Shown here in pieces: positions 26,069-35,039 of a stretch of 64,000 bases of DNA. The notes under the pieces were generated by a model, which was not told the origin of the DNA, ran no database searches, and worked only from the letters and a program-made list of their open reading frames with translations. The DNA is from Verrucomicrobiota bacterium (GTDB taxonomy: Bacteria; Verrucomicrobiota; Verrucomicrobiia; Opitutales; Opitutaceae), in contig JACRKC010000014.1 of the NCBI GenBank assembly GCA_016235555.1, positions 19,690-83,689 of the forward strand. Reading direction: 5' to 3'. The position numbers were made by a program, and so were the translations under genes. The number at the start of each line of letters is the position of its first letter. Position 1 is the first letter of the stretch.

Positions 26069-27688
26069 GTGAAGATTTTCGCCAATTCCCTCCTCGAACT
26101 CTGGAAACAGCTCGGCCTCAACCAGCGCGTTTCGCTGGTCGTCGCCGCCCTCGCCGTCGTGGGCGGCCTGATCGGCGTCGTGCTGTGGTCGCAGCGGCCG
26201 GATATGCAGCTCCTCTACGCCCGCCTGAGCGAGAAGGACACCGCGGCCATCGTCAGTCATCTCCAGACCCTCAACATCCCGCATCAGGTCGGCGCCGGCG
26301 GCACCTCCGTGATGGTGCCGTCCAACATGGTCTACAAACTCCGCATGGACCTCGCCTCGAAAGGCGTGCCGAGCGGCGACGGCGTGGGCTTCGAGATTTT
26401 CGACAAGAGCCAGTTCGGCCTCAGCGACTTCATGCAGCGCACGAACTACCTGCGCGCCGTCCAGGGCGAACTCGCCCGCACCATCACCCAGTTGCAGGGC
26501 GTCAAGGCTGCGCGCGTCATGATCGTGCAGCCCGAGAGCCGCCTCCTGCTCACCGAGCAGGGCGTCAAGTCCACCGCCTCCGTCTTCGTCGACGTTGGCG
26601 GCGGCCGGCTGGAGATCGATCAGGTCAACGCCATCCGCCACCTCGTCGCCAACGCCGTCCAGGGCCTCGCGCCCGACCAGGTCGCCGTGGTCGACAACCG
26701 CGGCCGCACGCTCTCCGAGGAATTGAAACAGGATCCCACGCTCGGCTCCGCCTCGTCGCAGATGCGCTACCGCCAGCAGATCGAGGACTACCTCTCCAAA
26801 AAGGTGGAGACGATGCTCTCCGCCGTCATCGGCGCCGGCAACGCCGTCGTGCGCGTCTCCGCCGAGATCGACACCGAGGCCGTCACGCAGACCGCCGAGA
26901 AATTCGACCCCGAGAGCCAGGTCGTCCGCCAGCAGACCCAGACCGACGACACCACCAACTCGCAGGAATCGCGCGCCGCCGGCGGCGCCACCGGCGTGAG
27001 CGCCAACGTCCCCGAGAAAACCCAGGGCGTCGCGGCCGAGGCCCGGCCGGTCAACATCTCCGAGCAGAATCGCAAGAACAAGACCATCACCTACGAGATC
27101 AACAAGGTCGTCACCAACACCACGCGCAGCCCCGGCACCGTGAAGAACCTCACGGCCGCCGTCTTTGTCGCCCCCCGGCTGGTCACGCCCGCGCCCGGCC
27201 CCGATGGCAAGGTCGGCGAGCCGCAGGCGCAGAAACGCTCGCAGCAGGAACTCGACGCGCTCCGCCAGCTCGTCGTCAACGCCCTCGGCCTCAAGGTCGC
27301 CGCCGGCCAGCCGCTCGACTCGCTCGTCTCGCTTCAGGAGATGCCGTTCCAAAACGCCGAGCGCCTGCCCGCCGCCCTCGTCGCGGCCACGGCCGGCGAG
27401 ACCAAGCTCCAGGGCTGGTTCGAACTCGCCAGCCGCTGGGTCGCCGTGGCGGGCGCCGCCATCGTGCTCCTCATCTTCCTCCGGATGCTGTCGCATCAGA
27501 AACCGGAACCGGTGCCCGTGGAGGTGCTCTCCCTGCCGCCCGATGCCCAGCAGCGCGCGCTCAACTCGCCGAACTCCATCACGCCCGAGCTGCTCAACGA
27601 ACTCATCCGCCAGAAGCCGGCCAACGTCGGCGTCGCCCTCCGCGACTGGGTCGCCGCCGGCTCGACCGCCACCGCGAGCAAGAATTGA
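26069..27688 (+). CDS. fliF: Flagellar MS-ring protein FliF
   Basis: 539 aa from the GTG at 26069 (KIFANSLLELWKQLG). FliF forms the MS ring in the inner membrane. Two membrane segments are visible: residues about 21-43 (RVSLVVAALAVVGGLIGVVLW) and about 452-470 (VAVAGAAIVLLIFLRML). Between them are the YscJ/FliF ring-building motifs (LLYARLSEKDTAAIV; ARVMIVQPESRLL) and a Gln/Asn/Thr-rich loop. The C-terminal cytoplasmic tail (LNELIRQKPANVGVALRDWV) matches the FliG-binding end. fliG follows after 8 bp. Confidence 0.96.
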   Translation: MKIFANSLLELWKQLGLNQRVSLVVAALAVVGGLIGVVLWSQRPDMQLLYARLSEKDTAAIVSHLQTLNIPHQVGAGGTSVMVPSNMVYKLRMDLASKGVPSGDGVGFEIFDKSQFGLSDFMQRTNYLRAVQGELARTITQLQGVKAARVMIVQPESRLLLTEQGVKSTASVFVDVGGGRLEIDQVNAIRHLVANAVQGLAPDQVAVVDNRGRTLSEELKQDPTLGSASSQMRYRQQIEDYLSKKVETMLSAVIGAGNAVVRVSAEIDTEAVTQTAEKFDPESQVVRQQTQTDDTTNSQESRAAGGATGVSANVPEKTQGVAAEARPVNISEQNRKNKTITYEINKVVTNTTRSPGTVKNLTAAVFVAPRLVTPAPGPDGKVGEPQAQKRSQQELDALRQLVVNALGLKVAAGQPLDSLVSLQEMPFQNAERLPAALVAATAGETKLQGWFELASRWVAVAGAAIVLLIFLRMLSHQKPEPVPVEVLSLPPDAQQRALNSPNSITPELLNELIRQKPANVGVALRDWVAAGSTATASKN

Positions 27689-27696
27689 CGCCCGCC

Positions 27697-28719
27697 ATGT
27701 CCGCCGACCTCGATTACCCGAAACTCAACCGCCAGCAGAAACTGGCGGTGTTTCTCATTGTGCTCGGCCCCGAGGCCGCCGCCGAGGTGCTCCGCCAGTT
27801 CGACGATCCGGAGATCGAGATGCTGTGCCGCGAGATGTCCACCTTCACGATCATCCCGGCGCCGGTGCAGAAGCAGGCCGTCGAGGAGTTTTCGTCGCTC
27901 GTCGCGCAAAGTGCCGGCTCCGCCCTCGGCGGCCTCGGCTATGCCCAGCGCACGCTCGAGATCGCCAAGGGCGACTACAAGGCCTCCGCCATCGTCGGCC
28001 GCATCGGCCCGGTCGGCACCTCGATCGATGTGATCAAGGACATCTCCGAGATGGAGGGCCGCCAGATTTTCAACCTGATCAAGCACGAGCAGCCGCAGAC
28101 CATTTCGTTTCTCCTCTCCTATCTCGATAGCGCGAAATCCGCGGAAGTCTTCGCCCTCCTCAGCCCCGACTTGCGCGAGGAAGTCGTCGAACGCCTCGGC
28201 ACCATCGAGAGCACCTCGCTCGAGCTCGTCGGCAAAATCGCGAAATCCCTCGGCAAACACTACGACACCAAGGTCCGCCCCGCCTTCCACCGCAGCGGCG
28301 GCGTCCGCGCGGTCGCCGATCTGCTCAACCAGCTCGACAAGGAAACCTCGAAGAACCTCCTCGCCCGCCTCGAAGAGCGCAACGCCACCCTTTCCTCCGC
28401 GATCCGCAAGAAGCTCTTCAGCTTCGAGGACCTCAACCGCCTGCAACCGGCCGACCTGCAGCGCGTGCTGCGCGAAGTCGACTCGTCGAACCTCGCGATC
28501 TCGATGAAGTCCGCCAGCGAGACCCTGCGCGGCAAGATCTACGCCTCGATTTCCAAGCGCGCCGCCGAGAGCCTCAAGGAGGAACTCGAGCTGCTCGGCC
28601 CCGTCCGCCTCAAGGACGTCGAGGCCGCGCAGGACGCGATCATCCAGGTCGTCCGCCGCCTCGAGGAGGAGGGCCAGATCAGCCTCGAATCCGAAGGCGC
28701 CGAAAGCGTCGTCGCCTGA
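27697..28719 (+). CDS. fliG: Flagellar motor switch protein FliG
   Basis: 340 aa from the ATG at 27697. FliG sits on the MS ring, interacts with the stator and sets rotation direction with FliM/FliN. The N-terminal domain (LNRQQKLAVFLIVLGPEAAAEVL), the middle domain with the EHPQT-like KHEQPQTISFLLSYL and the C-terminal torque domain are in order. The C-terminal segment (FSFEDLNRLQPADLQRVLREVDSSNLAISMKSA) carries the charged residues used for stator contact, and SKRAAESLKEELELLGPVRLKDVEAAQ matches the family. Cytoplasmic face of the motor. Confidence 0.96.
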   Translation: MSADLDYPKLNRQQKLAVFLIVLGPEAAAEVLRQFDDPEIEMLCREMSTFTIIPAPVQKQAVEEFSSLVAQSAGSALGGLGYAQRTLEIAKGDYKASAIVGRIGPVGTSIDVIKDISEMEGRQIFNLIKHEQPQTISFLLSYLDSAKSAEVFALLSPDLREEVVERLGTIESTSLELVGKIAKSLGKHYDTKVRPAFHRSGGVRAVADLLNQLDKETSKNLLARLEERNATLSSAIRKKLFSFEDLNRLQPADLQRVLREVDSSNLAISMKSASETLRGKIYASISKRAAESLKEELELLGPVRLKDVEAAQDAIIQVVRRLEEEGQISLESEGAESVVA

Positions 28720-28729
28720 CCGAATGAAA

Positions 28730-28832
28730 ACCAAGGACCAAGGACCAAGGACCAGAGACCGCCGCCAGACCGCTGGCGCGCGCGGCCGGCCGGCCCTTCG
28801 ATCTTTTGTCCCTGGTCCTTGGTCCTTGGTCC
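28730..28832. repeat. ggaccaa-word inverted repeat between fliG and fliH
   Basis: The left side (28730-28760) is accaaggaccaaggaccaag followed by gaccagagacc. The right side (28808-28832) is gtccctggtccttggtcctt then ggtcc. About 25 bp can pair around a 47-nt middle. The right side ends 7 bp before the fliH start. Sister elements precede fliM (36637-36729) and fliR (39636-39738). Confidence 0.85.
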
Positions 28833-28839
28833 ATTAGCC

Positions 28840-29421
28840 ATGGCCTACGCGAAACTCATCCCCTTCGACCGTCCACTCGCCGGTGCCGTGCTGCCGGGGC
28901 AGAAAGGCCGGTTCTATAACGAGACTGAACTCGCCGCGCGCGATGCGCAGGCGTATGGCCGCGGGGTCGATGCCGCCCGGGCCAAGGTCGATCAGCAGAT
29001 CGTCGAACTGCGCGCGGATATGCAGCACCTCGGCGAGGGCGTGCTCCAGAAGCTGAGCCAGGTCGAGCCGGCGCTGGTCGCCCAGCTGCGCGACGCCCTG
29101 CCGGCGCTGGCCCACGAGATCGCCCGCCGGCTGCTGGCCGGCTACGAGCCGTCGCCCGAAATCGTCGGCCGCCTTTGCGAGGAAGCCCTCAACGAACTTT
29201 TCCCCGAGCGCGAAAACCTCGAATTGGTGGTCTCCGCGCGCGACGCCGCGCTCCTCGAAAAACTGAATCCCGCCTGGCTCGCGCGCTACCCGGGCCTGCG
29301 CATCCGGTCCGAGCCCGCGCTCGCGCCCGGCGACTGCCAGGTGCGCAGCCGTTTCGGCCTCACCGACGCCCGCCTCCAGACCAAGCTCACCGCCCTGGAG
29401 CACAATCTCCTCCACGCATGA
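28840..29421 (+). CDS. fliH: Flagellar export ATPase regulator FliH
   Basis: 193 aa from the ATG at 28840. FliH binds and restrains the export ATPase FliI and tethers it to the C ring. The sequence has a variable N-terminus, a helical centre (AARAKVDQQIVELRADMQHLGEGVLQKLSQ) and the FliH/YscL-type C-terminal domain (LEKLNPAWLARYPGLRIRSEPALAPGDCQVRSRFGLTDA). Assignment rests on this C-terminal pattern and on its place between fliG and fliI. Confidence 0.88.
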   Translation: MAYAKLIPFDRPLAGAVLPGQKGRFYNETELAARDAQAYGRGVDAARAKVDQQIVELRADMQHLGEGVLQKLSQVEPALVAQLRDALPALAHEIARRLLAGYEPSPEIVGRLCEEALNELFPERENLELVVSARDAALLEKLNPAWLARYPGLRIRSEPALAPGDCQVRSRFGLTDARLQTKLTALEHNLLHA

Positions 29422-29672
29422 CCTCCGCCCCCGCCAATCCAGTTTGTAAGGTGATACGTTACAAACGTCCGCCCCGGGCCCGGGGCCGCTCCCCGCTGCT
29501 CCGGCTCGAAGGCTCGCTCGCCGCCGTCGCGACCCTCGCCCCGGTCATCCCGATTTTTCCGGCCCTCGCGCTCGCCGCCGAACACCGCGCCACGTCCGCG
29601 CTCCCGCACCGATGCCACCTGTTGGGTGACATGCAGCCCGGGCGCCGCGTCGGCGAACTGCCAGCCGGCTGA
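29418..29672 (+). CDS. Uncertain 84-aa ORF coupled to fliH
   Basis: An ATG at 29418 overlaps the fliH stop as ATGA, the coupling used by other genes of this block. It opens an 84-codon frame (MTSAPANPVCKVIRYKRPP...) ending 31 bp before fliI. It has a basic N-terminus, a hydrophobic middle (LAAVATLAPVIPIFPALALAAE) and no known domain. It may be real or chance read-through of a non-coding spacer. The first codons run through the palindrome at 29442-29466. Confidence 0.3.
   Translation: MTSAPANPVCKVIRYKRPPRARGRSPLLRLEGSLAAVATLAPVIPIFPALALAAEHRATSALPHRCHLLGDMQPGRRVGELPAG
29442..29466. promoter_or_regulatory. Operator-like palindrome between fliH and fliI
   Basis: GTTTGTAA and TTACAAAC, perfect 8-bp arms separated by 9 nt, AT-rich in a GC-rich setting. 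The form resembles a dimeric repressor site or a short RNA hairpin. No matching copy was seen elsewhere in the window. Confidence 0.35.
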
Positions 29673-29703
29673 ACCCACCGCCCTCCCCAACCGTCGCTCC
29701 ACC

Positions 29704-31023
29704 ATGTCCGCCGTCGCCCCCCTCGTCGAAACGCTCCGCACGCAGATCCGCCATCTGCCGCCGGTGCAGCGCGTCGGCACGGTCACGGGCGTCGCCGGCC
29801 TCATCATCGAGTCGGACGGCCCCAATGTGGGACTCGGCGAACTCTGCCTCGTCCGTTCGCTGCGGGATGATTTCACGGTGCGCGCCGAGGTCGTCGGCTT
29901 CCGCGAGCACCGCGTGCTCCTCATGCCGCTCGGCGACACCATGGGTCTCCACGTCGGCTGCGAAGTCGCCGCGACCGACCGCCCGCCGCTGCCGCGCACG
30001 GGGCCCGAGATGCTCGGCCGCGTGCTCGATGCCCTCGGCCGCCCCTTTGACGATCTCGGACTCCTGCCGGTCGATCGCCTGGCCAAGCAGCACTCGCTGC
30101 CGCCGCACCCGCTGCGCCGCCAGCGCATCAAGCACGCCTTCGTCACCGGCGTGCGCGCCATCGATGCGTTCATCCCGTTTGGCCGCGGCCAGCGGCTCGG
30201 CCTCTTCGCCGGTTCCGGCGTCGGCAAGTCCACCCTCATGGGCATGATCGCCCGCGCCTCCGAGGCCGACGTGGTGGTCATCGCGCTCGTCGGCGAGCGC
30301 GGTCGCGAGGTCCGCGAGTTCATCGAAAAAGACCTCGGCCCGGAAGGGATGAAACGCGCCGTGGTGGTGGTCGCGACGTCGGACACTCCCGCGCCGCTGC
30401 GCCTGCGCGCGGCGTTTACCGCGACGTCGATCGCCGAGGCCTGGCGCGATGCGGGCAAGAACGTGCTCTTCATGATGGACTCGGTCACGCGCTTCGCGAT
30501 GGCCCAGCGCGAAATCGGCCTCGCCATCGGCGAGCCGCCGGCCACGCGCGGTTACACCCCGTCCGTCTTCGCCTTGCTGCCGCGCCTCCTCGAACGCGCC
30601 GGAGCCGGGGAGCAGGGCGCCATCACCGCCCTCTACACGGTGCTCGTCGAGGGCGACGACATGAACGAGCCCGTGGCCGACGCCGTGCGCGGCATCCTCG
30701 ACGGCCACATCGTCCTTTCCCGCCAGCTGGCGCACTTCAATCACTACCCGGCCATCGACGTGCTCGAGAGCGTGTCGCGGCTGACCCGCGACGTATGCAC
30801 CCCCGACGAAGTGACGGTGGCCGGCCGGGCGCGCGAGCATCTCGCCCTTTATCGCAAGAACGAGGATCTGATCACGATCGGGGCGCACCAGAAAGGCGTG
30901 AACGCCGCCCTGGATCAGGCGATCGCCCTCCATGAACCGCTCCGCAGCTTTCTCCGGCAAGCCGTGCACGAGCACTCCGCCCGTGCGCTGACCTTCGCCC
31001 AACTCAAGAAAATCGTCGCATGA
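29704..31023 (+). CDS. fliI: Flagellum-specific export ATPase FliI
   Basis: 439 aa from the ATG at 29704 (MSAVAPLVETL); a frame beginning at 29626 lacks similarity. FliI is the hexameric F1-like ATPase that powers or gates flagellar type III export. Visible motifs: Walker A FAGSGVGKST (about residue 170), ALVGERGREVREF, Walker B-type VLFMMDSVTRFAMAQRE, and GEPPATRGYTPSVFALLPRLLERAG. The end (DQAIALHEPLRSFLRQ) is typical. The stop overlaps the start of fliJ as ATGA. Confidence 0.97.
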   Translation: MSAVAPLVETLRTQIRHLPPVQRVGTVTGVAGLIIESDGPNVGLGELCLVRSLRDDFTVRAEVVGFREHRVLLMPLGDTMGLHVGCEVAATDRPPLPRTGPEMLGRVLDALGRPFDDLGLLPVDRLAKQHSLPPHPLRRQRIKHAFVTGVRAIDAFIPFGRGQRLGLFAGSGVGKSTLMGMIARASEADVVVIALVGERGREVREFIEKDLGPEGMKRAVVVVATSDTPAPLRLRAAFTATSIAEAWRDAGKNVLFMMDSVTRFAMAQREIGLAIGEPPATRGYTPSVFALLPRLLERAGAGEQGAITALYTVLVEGDDMNEPVADAVRGILDGHIVLSRQLAHFNHYPAIDVLESVSRLTRDVCTPDEVTVAGRAREHLALYRKNEDLITIGAHQKGVNAALDQAIALHEPLRSFLRQAVHEHSARALTFAQLKKIVA

Positions 31024-31502
31024 AACGCTTCCGCTTCCCCCTCCGTCCGGTGGCCGTTGTGCGCGCCCACCGCGAATCCCGCGCCCGCGAAGCCTTCGCC
31101 GTCGCCGTCCACGCCTACGTCGAGTCCGAGGAAAACCTGGCCGCCTCCCGCGCCCGTGTGGCGCATTTCGAGGCCGCGCTCTGCTCCGGCCGGCGCGACA
31201 GCTTCAACGCCGCGGAAGAGACCCACCATCTCCAGGGCTACCGCCGCGAGGCCGCGGCCGAACTCGCCGCCGAACGCGCGATGATCGCGGCCCGTTCCGC
31301 CATGCAGCAGAAACGCGCCGATTATCTCGAGGCCCACCGCCAGCTCGAAGTCGTGCGCCGCCTCGAGACCAAGGCGCGCTCGGCCCACCGCCATGAGACC
31401 AATCGCGAGGAGCAGGCCGAGTTCGACGATTTCGCGACCCGCCGCGCCGGCCGCGAGGCGGTCAAACCGGCCGCCCGCCGCGAGCCGCTCTTCTCGTCAT
31501 GA
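31020..31502 (+). CDS. fliJ: Flagellar export chaperone-escort FliJ
   Basis: 160 aa, nearly all helical and highly charged, with an N-terminal FRFPLRPVAVVRAHRE, the usual FliJ opening (F-x-F-x-L-x-x-V). A coiled coil runs to about residue 135. FliJ docks on the FliI ring and on FlhA and recycles export chaperones. Overlaps fliI (ATGA) and the next gene (ATGA), so coupled translation is likely. Called mainly from position, length and the N-terminus. Confidence 0.85.
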   Translation: MKRFRFPLRPVAVVRAHRESRAREAFAVAVHAYVESEENLAASRARVAHFEAALCSGRRDSFNAAEETHHLQGYRREAAAELAAERAMIAARSAMQQKRADYLEAHRQLEVVRRLETKARSAHRHETNREEQAEFDDFATRRAGREAVKPAARREPLFSS

Positions 31503-32119
31503 TCGCCAAACTGCTCAACCCTGTGTTCGCCGCGGTCGGCGGCATCCTGCTCAGTGTCGGCATGGGTGTCTTCGTCAGCGTCCGGACGCTCATGCCACTG
31601 CTCGAAAAAACCCTGATCGTCCCGGAAAAAAAGGCGCCCGAGGAACTCAAGCAGCGCGGCTGGGATTTCTGGACCATCGAAATCGACAACCTGTCGAACG
31701 AACTCAACGAGGAGCGCGCCCGGCTGCGCAAGCAGACCGAACTGCTCGAACAGCGGGCCGCCCGGGTGGGCGCGGAGGAGAAGGAACTCGCCAAGGTCCG
31801 CGCCGACGTCGAGCGCCTGCGCAAGGAGATCGCGGAAAAGGTGGTCGAGATCGCGGCCGACGAATCGAAGAACCTCCGCACGCTCTCGCAGACGTATTCC
31901 GCGCTCACGCCGAAAGCCGCCGTCGCGATCTTCAAGGAACTCGATGACGCCACGGCCGTGAAAATCCTCTCGCTGATGAAGGCCGAGATCGTCGGCCCGA
32001 TCTTCGAGGAGATGGCCCGGACCGCGACCCCCGACGGCACGCTCGCCCGCCGGGCCGCCATGCTCTCCGAGAAACTCCGCCTCATGCGGGCCGCCAAGAC
32101 CGCCACCGCCTCCAACTGA
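31499..32119 (+). CDS. MotE/FlbB-like motility protein with MgtE N-terminal domain
   Basis: 206 aa. One membrane segment near the N-terminus (VFAAVGGILLSVGMGVFVSV) is followed by a long coiled coil (NELNEERARLRKQTELLEQ...LRKEIAEKVVEI). A small helical domain follows (TPKAAVAIFKELDDATAVKILSLMKAEIVGPIFEEM), which is the MgtE intracellular N-terminal fold. Such proteins lie beside fliJ in many bacteria and are called MotE (a MotC chaperone) or FlbB (stator assembly). They are not magnesium transporters. Periplasmic part anchored in the inner membrane is expected. It overlaps fliJ by ATGA. Confidence 0.82.
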   Translation: MIAKLLNPVFAAVGGILLSVGMGVFVSVRTLMPLLEKTLIVPEKKAPEELKQRGWDFWTIEIDNLSNELNEERARLRKQTELLEQRAARVGAEEKELAKVRADVERLRKEIAEKVVEIAADESKNLRTLSQTYSALTPKAAVAIFKELDDATAVKILSLMKAEIVGPIFEEMARTATPDGTLARRAAMLSEKLRLMRAAKTATASN

Positions 32120-32203
32120 TCCGCCATTTTCCACCGCGCCATGGATCGGCGCGGTTTCGCCCGCCCTGACGCGGGTTCGTGACCACGGAGGGTTCACACT
32201 CCC

Positions 32204-34543
32204 ATGCAACTCTCCGCTCCGACCACCTCCCTCGACTCCCTGCTCAATCCGGCCGGCCCCGGCGCCACTGGCGGTGTCCCCGTCCTGACCGCGGGCGCCA
32301 CCGGTTGCGTCGATTTCGCCGCGCTGCTTCCTCCCGCCCCGACCGCCCCCGAGGTCGCGGCGATGGTTCCGACGCTGCCAGGCGCGACCGCCCCGGCGCC
32401 GTTTTCGCCCGCGATGCCGATCAGCCCGTCGGCGCCCGTTTCCGCTCCGGCTCCGGTCGGAGGCGCGGCGATCGCGACAGGCCCGACGCCTTCGGCAGAA
32501 TTGCCGGTCGCGGCACCAGCCGCGCTGGCGCGCCCGGCCCGGCCCCTGACGCTCGCACCGCGCAGCGCCCGTCACGTGGCGACCACCGCCGGCGGCGACG
32601 CGGCGGCGACCGCACCGGCCGCGTCGGAACTTCCGGCCCCGCGACTGACGCTCGCGCCACGCGGCGCCCGTCACATGGCGGCCACCGTCGGCGGCGACAC
32701 CGCGGCGACTGCGCCGGCCGTGTCGACGCGCGCCGGATCCGCCGCGCAAAATCTCCGCCGTGGCGGTCGCGTCCCCTCCGCCGGATCGGCCGCGACCGGG
32801 ACCAGCCCGGAGGCCGTCGCGGAAACCCCCGTCGCACCCGCACCGGTCACCCCGTTGGTCAGCGAAGCAGTGGTCGCTGCCTCGATTTTGCTCCCGACGG
32901 CCACCCAATGTGAAAGCACCCCACCGACGCTGCTCGAAGCCGCGGCCTCCGATGAACCGGCTGCCGAACTTTTCGCAGAGCAGGGTGACGAGCCGGAAAG
33001 CCACGAGGCCCCGGCGCCTTTTGAGCCGAATGCGGGAGGCGCCGATCTCGCGGGTAGGCGGATGGATTTGGCCGGTTTCGCCGCCTCCGCCCACCGCGCC
33101 ACGGTTGCGACCGCGCCGTTTTCGCTGGCCGGATTGCCGGCCGTGACTGAACCAGTCCAATCGCCCGGGACGGCGGCCCCGGTCGCTGTCCAATTTAGCG
33201 GCGTCGCGAATGCGGGATCAGCAACACCCGCCACCGGCGATGGGCGTTTGCCGCCGGCCCCCATCGCGCCGCCGCGCGCCCCGTCCTTCGCTGCGCGTGA
33301 GTTCCTGCCAATGGCGTCGCACGCCGAGACGTTGGATTTTGCCGGTCCGTCCGGTGAGTGGACCACCCGGCTGCCGGCCGGGCTTGCCGTCTTCGATCAG
33401 GCAGTGATCAGTCCTGGCGTTGAGTCAGGAGCGGTCGTGTCCCCGACGCTCGAGTCAACCTCCCGCGTCCTGCCGGGGCGTGAGCCGTTCATCGCGCGGC
33501 TGGTCCCGGAAACGAATCACCTTTCGCTCCCGTTGACCTCGGTCGCGGCTGAAGCGGCGCCGTCGCTGGAGGCGGAAATCGCCACCACCGCAACGAGTCG
33601 GTCGCTCACCGCCGAATCGTTCGTTCAGGAGCGGTCACCCGTGTCGGCACCGGCGGAGAATCATCGCCCCGGTGACGCGACGATCACGGAGGTGGAGTCG
33701 ATCGAACTGTCGCCGGAGCGGTCGGAAACCGCGCCGTGGCGCCCGCGGACCGTGGCGGCGCGCTCCGCCGCGAGGACGGAGGAAAATTTTGCCGCCGTTT
33801 CGCGCGAAGCGGCGGAGGCGCCGGAATCCGTCCGGTCGATGTCAGATAAAAATTTTCTAAACGCTGATTCGGAGTCGGTTGCAACGCATCGGTCGGAGCT
33901 TGGCACCGGCATTGCTAAATCCGAGCCGACCATGCCTGATTTTCATTCCACCCAACTGACATCGCCCGAAGCCGTGCACTCGCGCGCCGCTTCGGTGAGC
34001 GTCGAACAGGCGGGCTCCGGGCGGCTCCACGCGGCCGACCTCCCGGCCACGGCTCCGGCTCCGATGCCGGCCACGGCGCATCGCGCCGTCGAGGCCGTGC
34101 TCACGGCCGTGGAGCGTTTCGGCGCCGCCGAGCGCCACGCGGTGAATCTGCAATTTTCCGTGGGGGGCGCGGACCTCGCTGTCCGTGTCGAACTCCGCGC
34201 CGACGAGGTTCGCGCCACCTTCCGGACCGATTCCCCCGAACTGCGTGCGGCACTGGCCCACGAATGGCAGGCGGTGGCGGGCGATGCCGGCGACCGGCCG
34301 TTCCGGCTCGCGCCCGCGGTCATCACCTCGAACCAGACCGACGGCGCCGCGTTGTCCGCCTTTGTGGGCGACGGTTCGCCGCGTCAGCGCGACGGTCAGG
34401 CCCGCCGCACCGCCAACGAGGTCTTCGCTTCGATCGCCTCGCGCTCGCGCGGCTTCGCCTCCCACGCGGCGGCGGAGATCGCCGCGCCGCTCGCGCGCGC
34501 CGCGCTGCTGCCCACGTCGCTTCACCTGCATACGCACGCCTGA
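32204..34543 (+). CDS. fliK: Flagellar hook-length control protein FliK (with internal promoter)
   Basis: 779 aa from the ATG at 32204, with ggagggt about 10 bp upstream. Residues 1 to about 620 are low-complexity, Ala/Pro/Thr-rich and probably disordered, as expected for the ruler. Repeats of the form [13 protein letters not shown] / [12 protein letters not shown] occur near residues 107 and 146. The C-terminal part (about 640-700: [28 protein letters not shown]...PELRAAL) matches the Flg_hook domain that switches export specificity by contacting FlhB. A sigma-54 promoter lies in frame at 33901-33916. The in-frame ATG at 33932 would give a 203-aa protein carrying only the switch domain. Followed by flgD after 4 bp. 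Confidence 0.86.
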   Translation: MQLSAPTTSLDSLLNPAGPGATGGVPVLTAGATGCVDFAALLPPAPTAPEVAAMVPTLPGATAPAPFSPAMPISPSAPVSAPAPVGGAAIATGPTPSAELPVAAPAALARPARPLTLAPRSARHVATTAGGDAAATAPAASELPAPRLTLAPRGARHMAATVGGDTAATAPAVSTRAGSAAQNLRRGGRVPSAGSAATGTSPEAVAETPVAPAPVTPLVSEAVVAASILLPTATQCESTPPTLLEAAASDEPAAELFAEQGDEPESHEAPAPFEPNAGGADLAGRRMDLAGFAASAHRATVATAPFSLAGLPAVTEPVQSPGTAAPVAVQFSGVANAGSATPATGDGRLPPAPIAPPRAPSFAAREFLPMASHAETLDFAGPSGEWTTRLPAGLAVFDQAVISPGVESGAVVSPTLESTSRVLPGREPFIARLVPETNHLSLPLTSVAAEAAPSLEAEIATTATSRSLTAESFVQERSPVSAPAENHRPGDATITEVESIELSPERSETAPWRPRTVAARSAARTEENFAAVSREAAEAPESVRSMSDKNFLNADSESVATHRSELGTGIAKSEPTMPDFHSTQLTSPEAVHSRAASVSVEQAGSGRLHAADLPATAPAPMPATAHRAVEAVLTAVERFGAAERHAVNLQFSVGGADLAVRVELRADEVRATFRTDSPELRAALAHEWQAVAGDAGDRPFRLAPAVITSNQTDGAALSAFVGDGSPRQRDGQARRTANEVFASIASRSRGFASHAAAEIAAPLARAALLPTSLHLHTHA
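33901..33916 (+). promoter_or_regulatory. Sigma-54 promoter inside fliK
   Basis: TGGCACCGGCATTGCT has correct -24/-12 spacing and differs from the flgB promoter by one base; ctaaatc continues identically after both. An AT-rich tract (gataaaaattttctaaacg, 33844-33862) stands out upstream in this GC-rich gene. The predicted start near 33927 is 5 nt before an in-frame ATG at 33932. It could raise expression of the FliK C-terminal domain and of flgD and later genes. Confidence 0.8.
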
Positions 34544-34547
34544 ACCC

Positions 34548-35015
34548 ATGGCCTCCGTCGCTTCCATCACGGCCCGCGCGGCCACCACCGCCGCCACCGA
34601 TTCCACCTCCGCCGTCTCGCGCACGCCGCAAAAGACGCTCGGACAAAATGATTTTCTCAAGCTCCTGGCCACCCAGTTCAAGACGCAGGATCCGATGAAA
34701 CCCGTCGAGGACACGGCGTTCATCGCCCAGATGGCCCAGTTCACCGCCCTCGAGCAGTCCGGCACCATGGCGAAGGAGATGGCGCAGCTCCGCGCCGATC
34801 AGCAGCGCGTCACCGCCAATTCCTATCTCGGTCACCGCGTCACCGTCGACGACGGCAACGGCGGCACCGCCTCGGGCGACGTGTCCGCCGTGGATGCCTC
34901 CGGCACCGAGCCGCTGCTCGTCATCAATGGCCAGACCTACTCCCTTTCCGCCGTGCTTCGCGTGGAGCCCGGCGTTGTCACCGCTCCACTGCCTGCCCCC
35001 ACCGGCGGCGTCTAA
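34548..35015 (+). CDS. flgD: Flagellar hook assembly (scaffolding) protein FlgD
   Basis: 155 aa from the ATG at 34548. FlgD caps the growing hook so FlgE subunits can assemble, then leaves. The signature [40 protein letters not shown] is present, followed by a helix and a shortened C-terminal region ([13 protein letters not shown]...[16 protein letters not shown]). It lacks the Fn3/Tudor-like tail of enteric FlgD and is short, as in many non-enteric bacteria. Located just upstream of the hook gene. Confidence 0.95.
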   Translation: MASVASITARAATTAATDSTSAVSRTPQKTLGQNDFLKLLATQFKTQDPMKPVEDTAFIAQMAQFTALEQSGTMAKEMAQLRADQQRVTANSYLGHRVTVDDGNGGTASGDVSAVDASGTEPLLVINGQTYSLSAVLRVEPGVVTAPLPAPTGGV

Positions 35016-35039
35016 ACCTCAACTCCACTCAGGATCACC

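Noticed and set aside
28730..28832. CRISPR-like reading of the repeated ggaccaa words
   Set aside because: No direct repeats of 20-40 bp with unique spacers of even length, and no cas genes. The structure is an inverted repeat of short words.
31499..32119. Magnesium transporter MgtE
   Set aside because: Only the small intracellular N-terminal fold is present, with one membrane segment and no transporter domain. The fliJ neighbour points to a MotE/FlbB-type motility protein.
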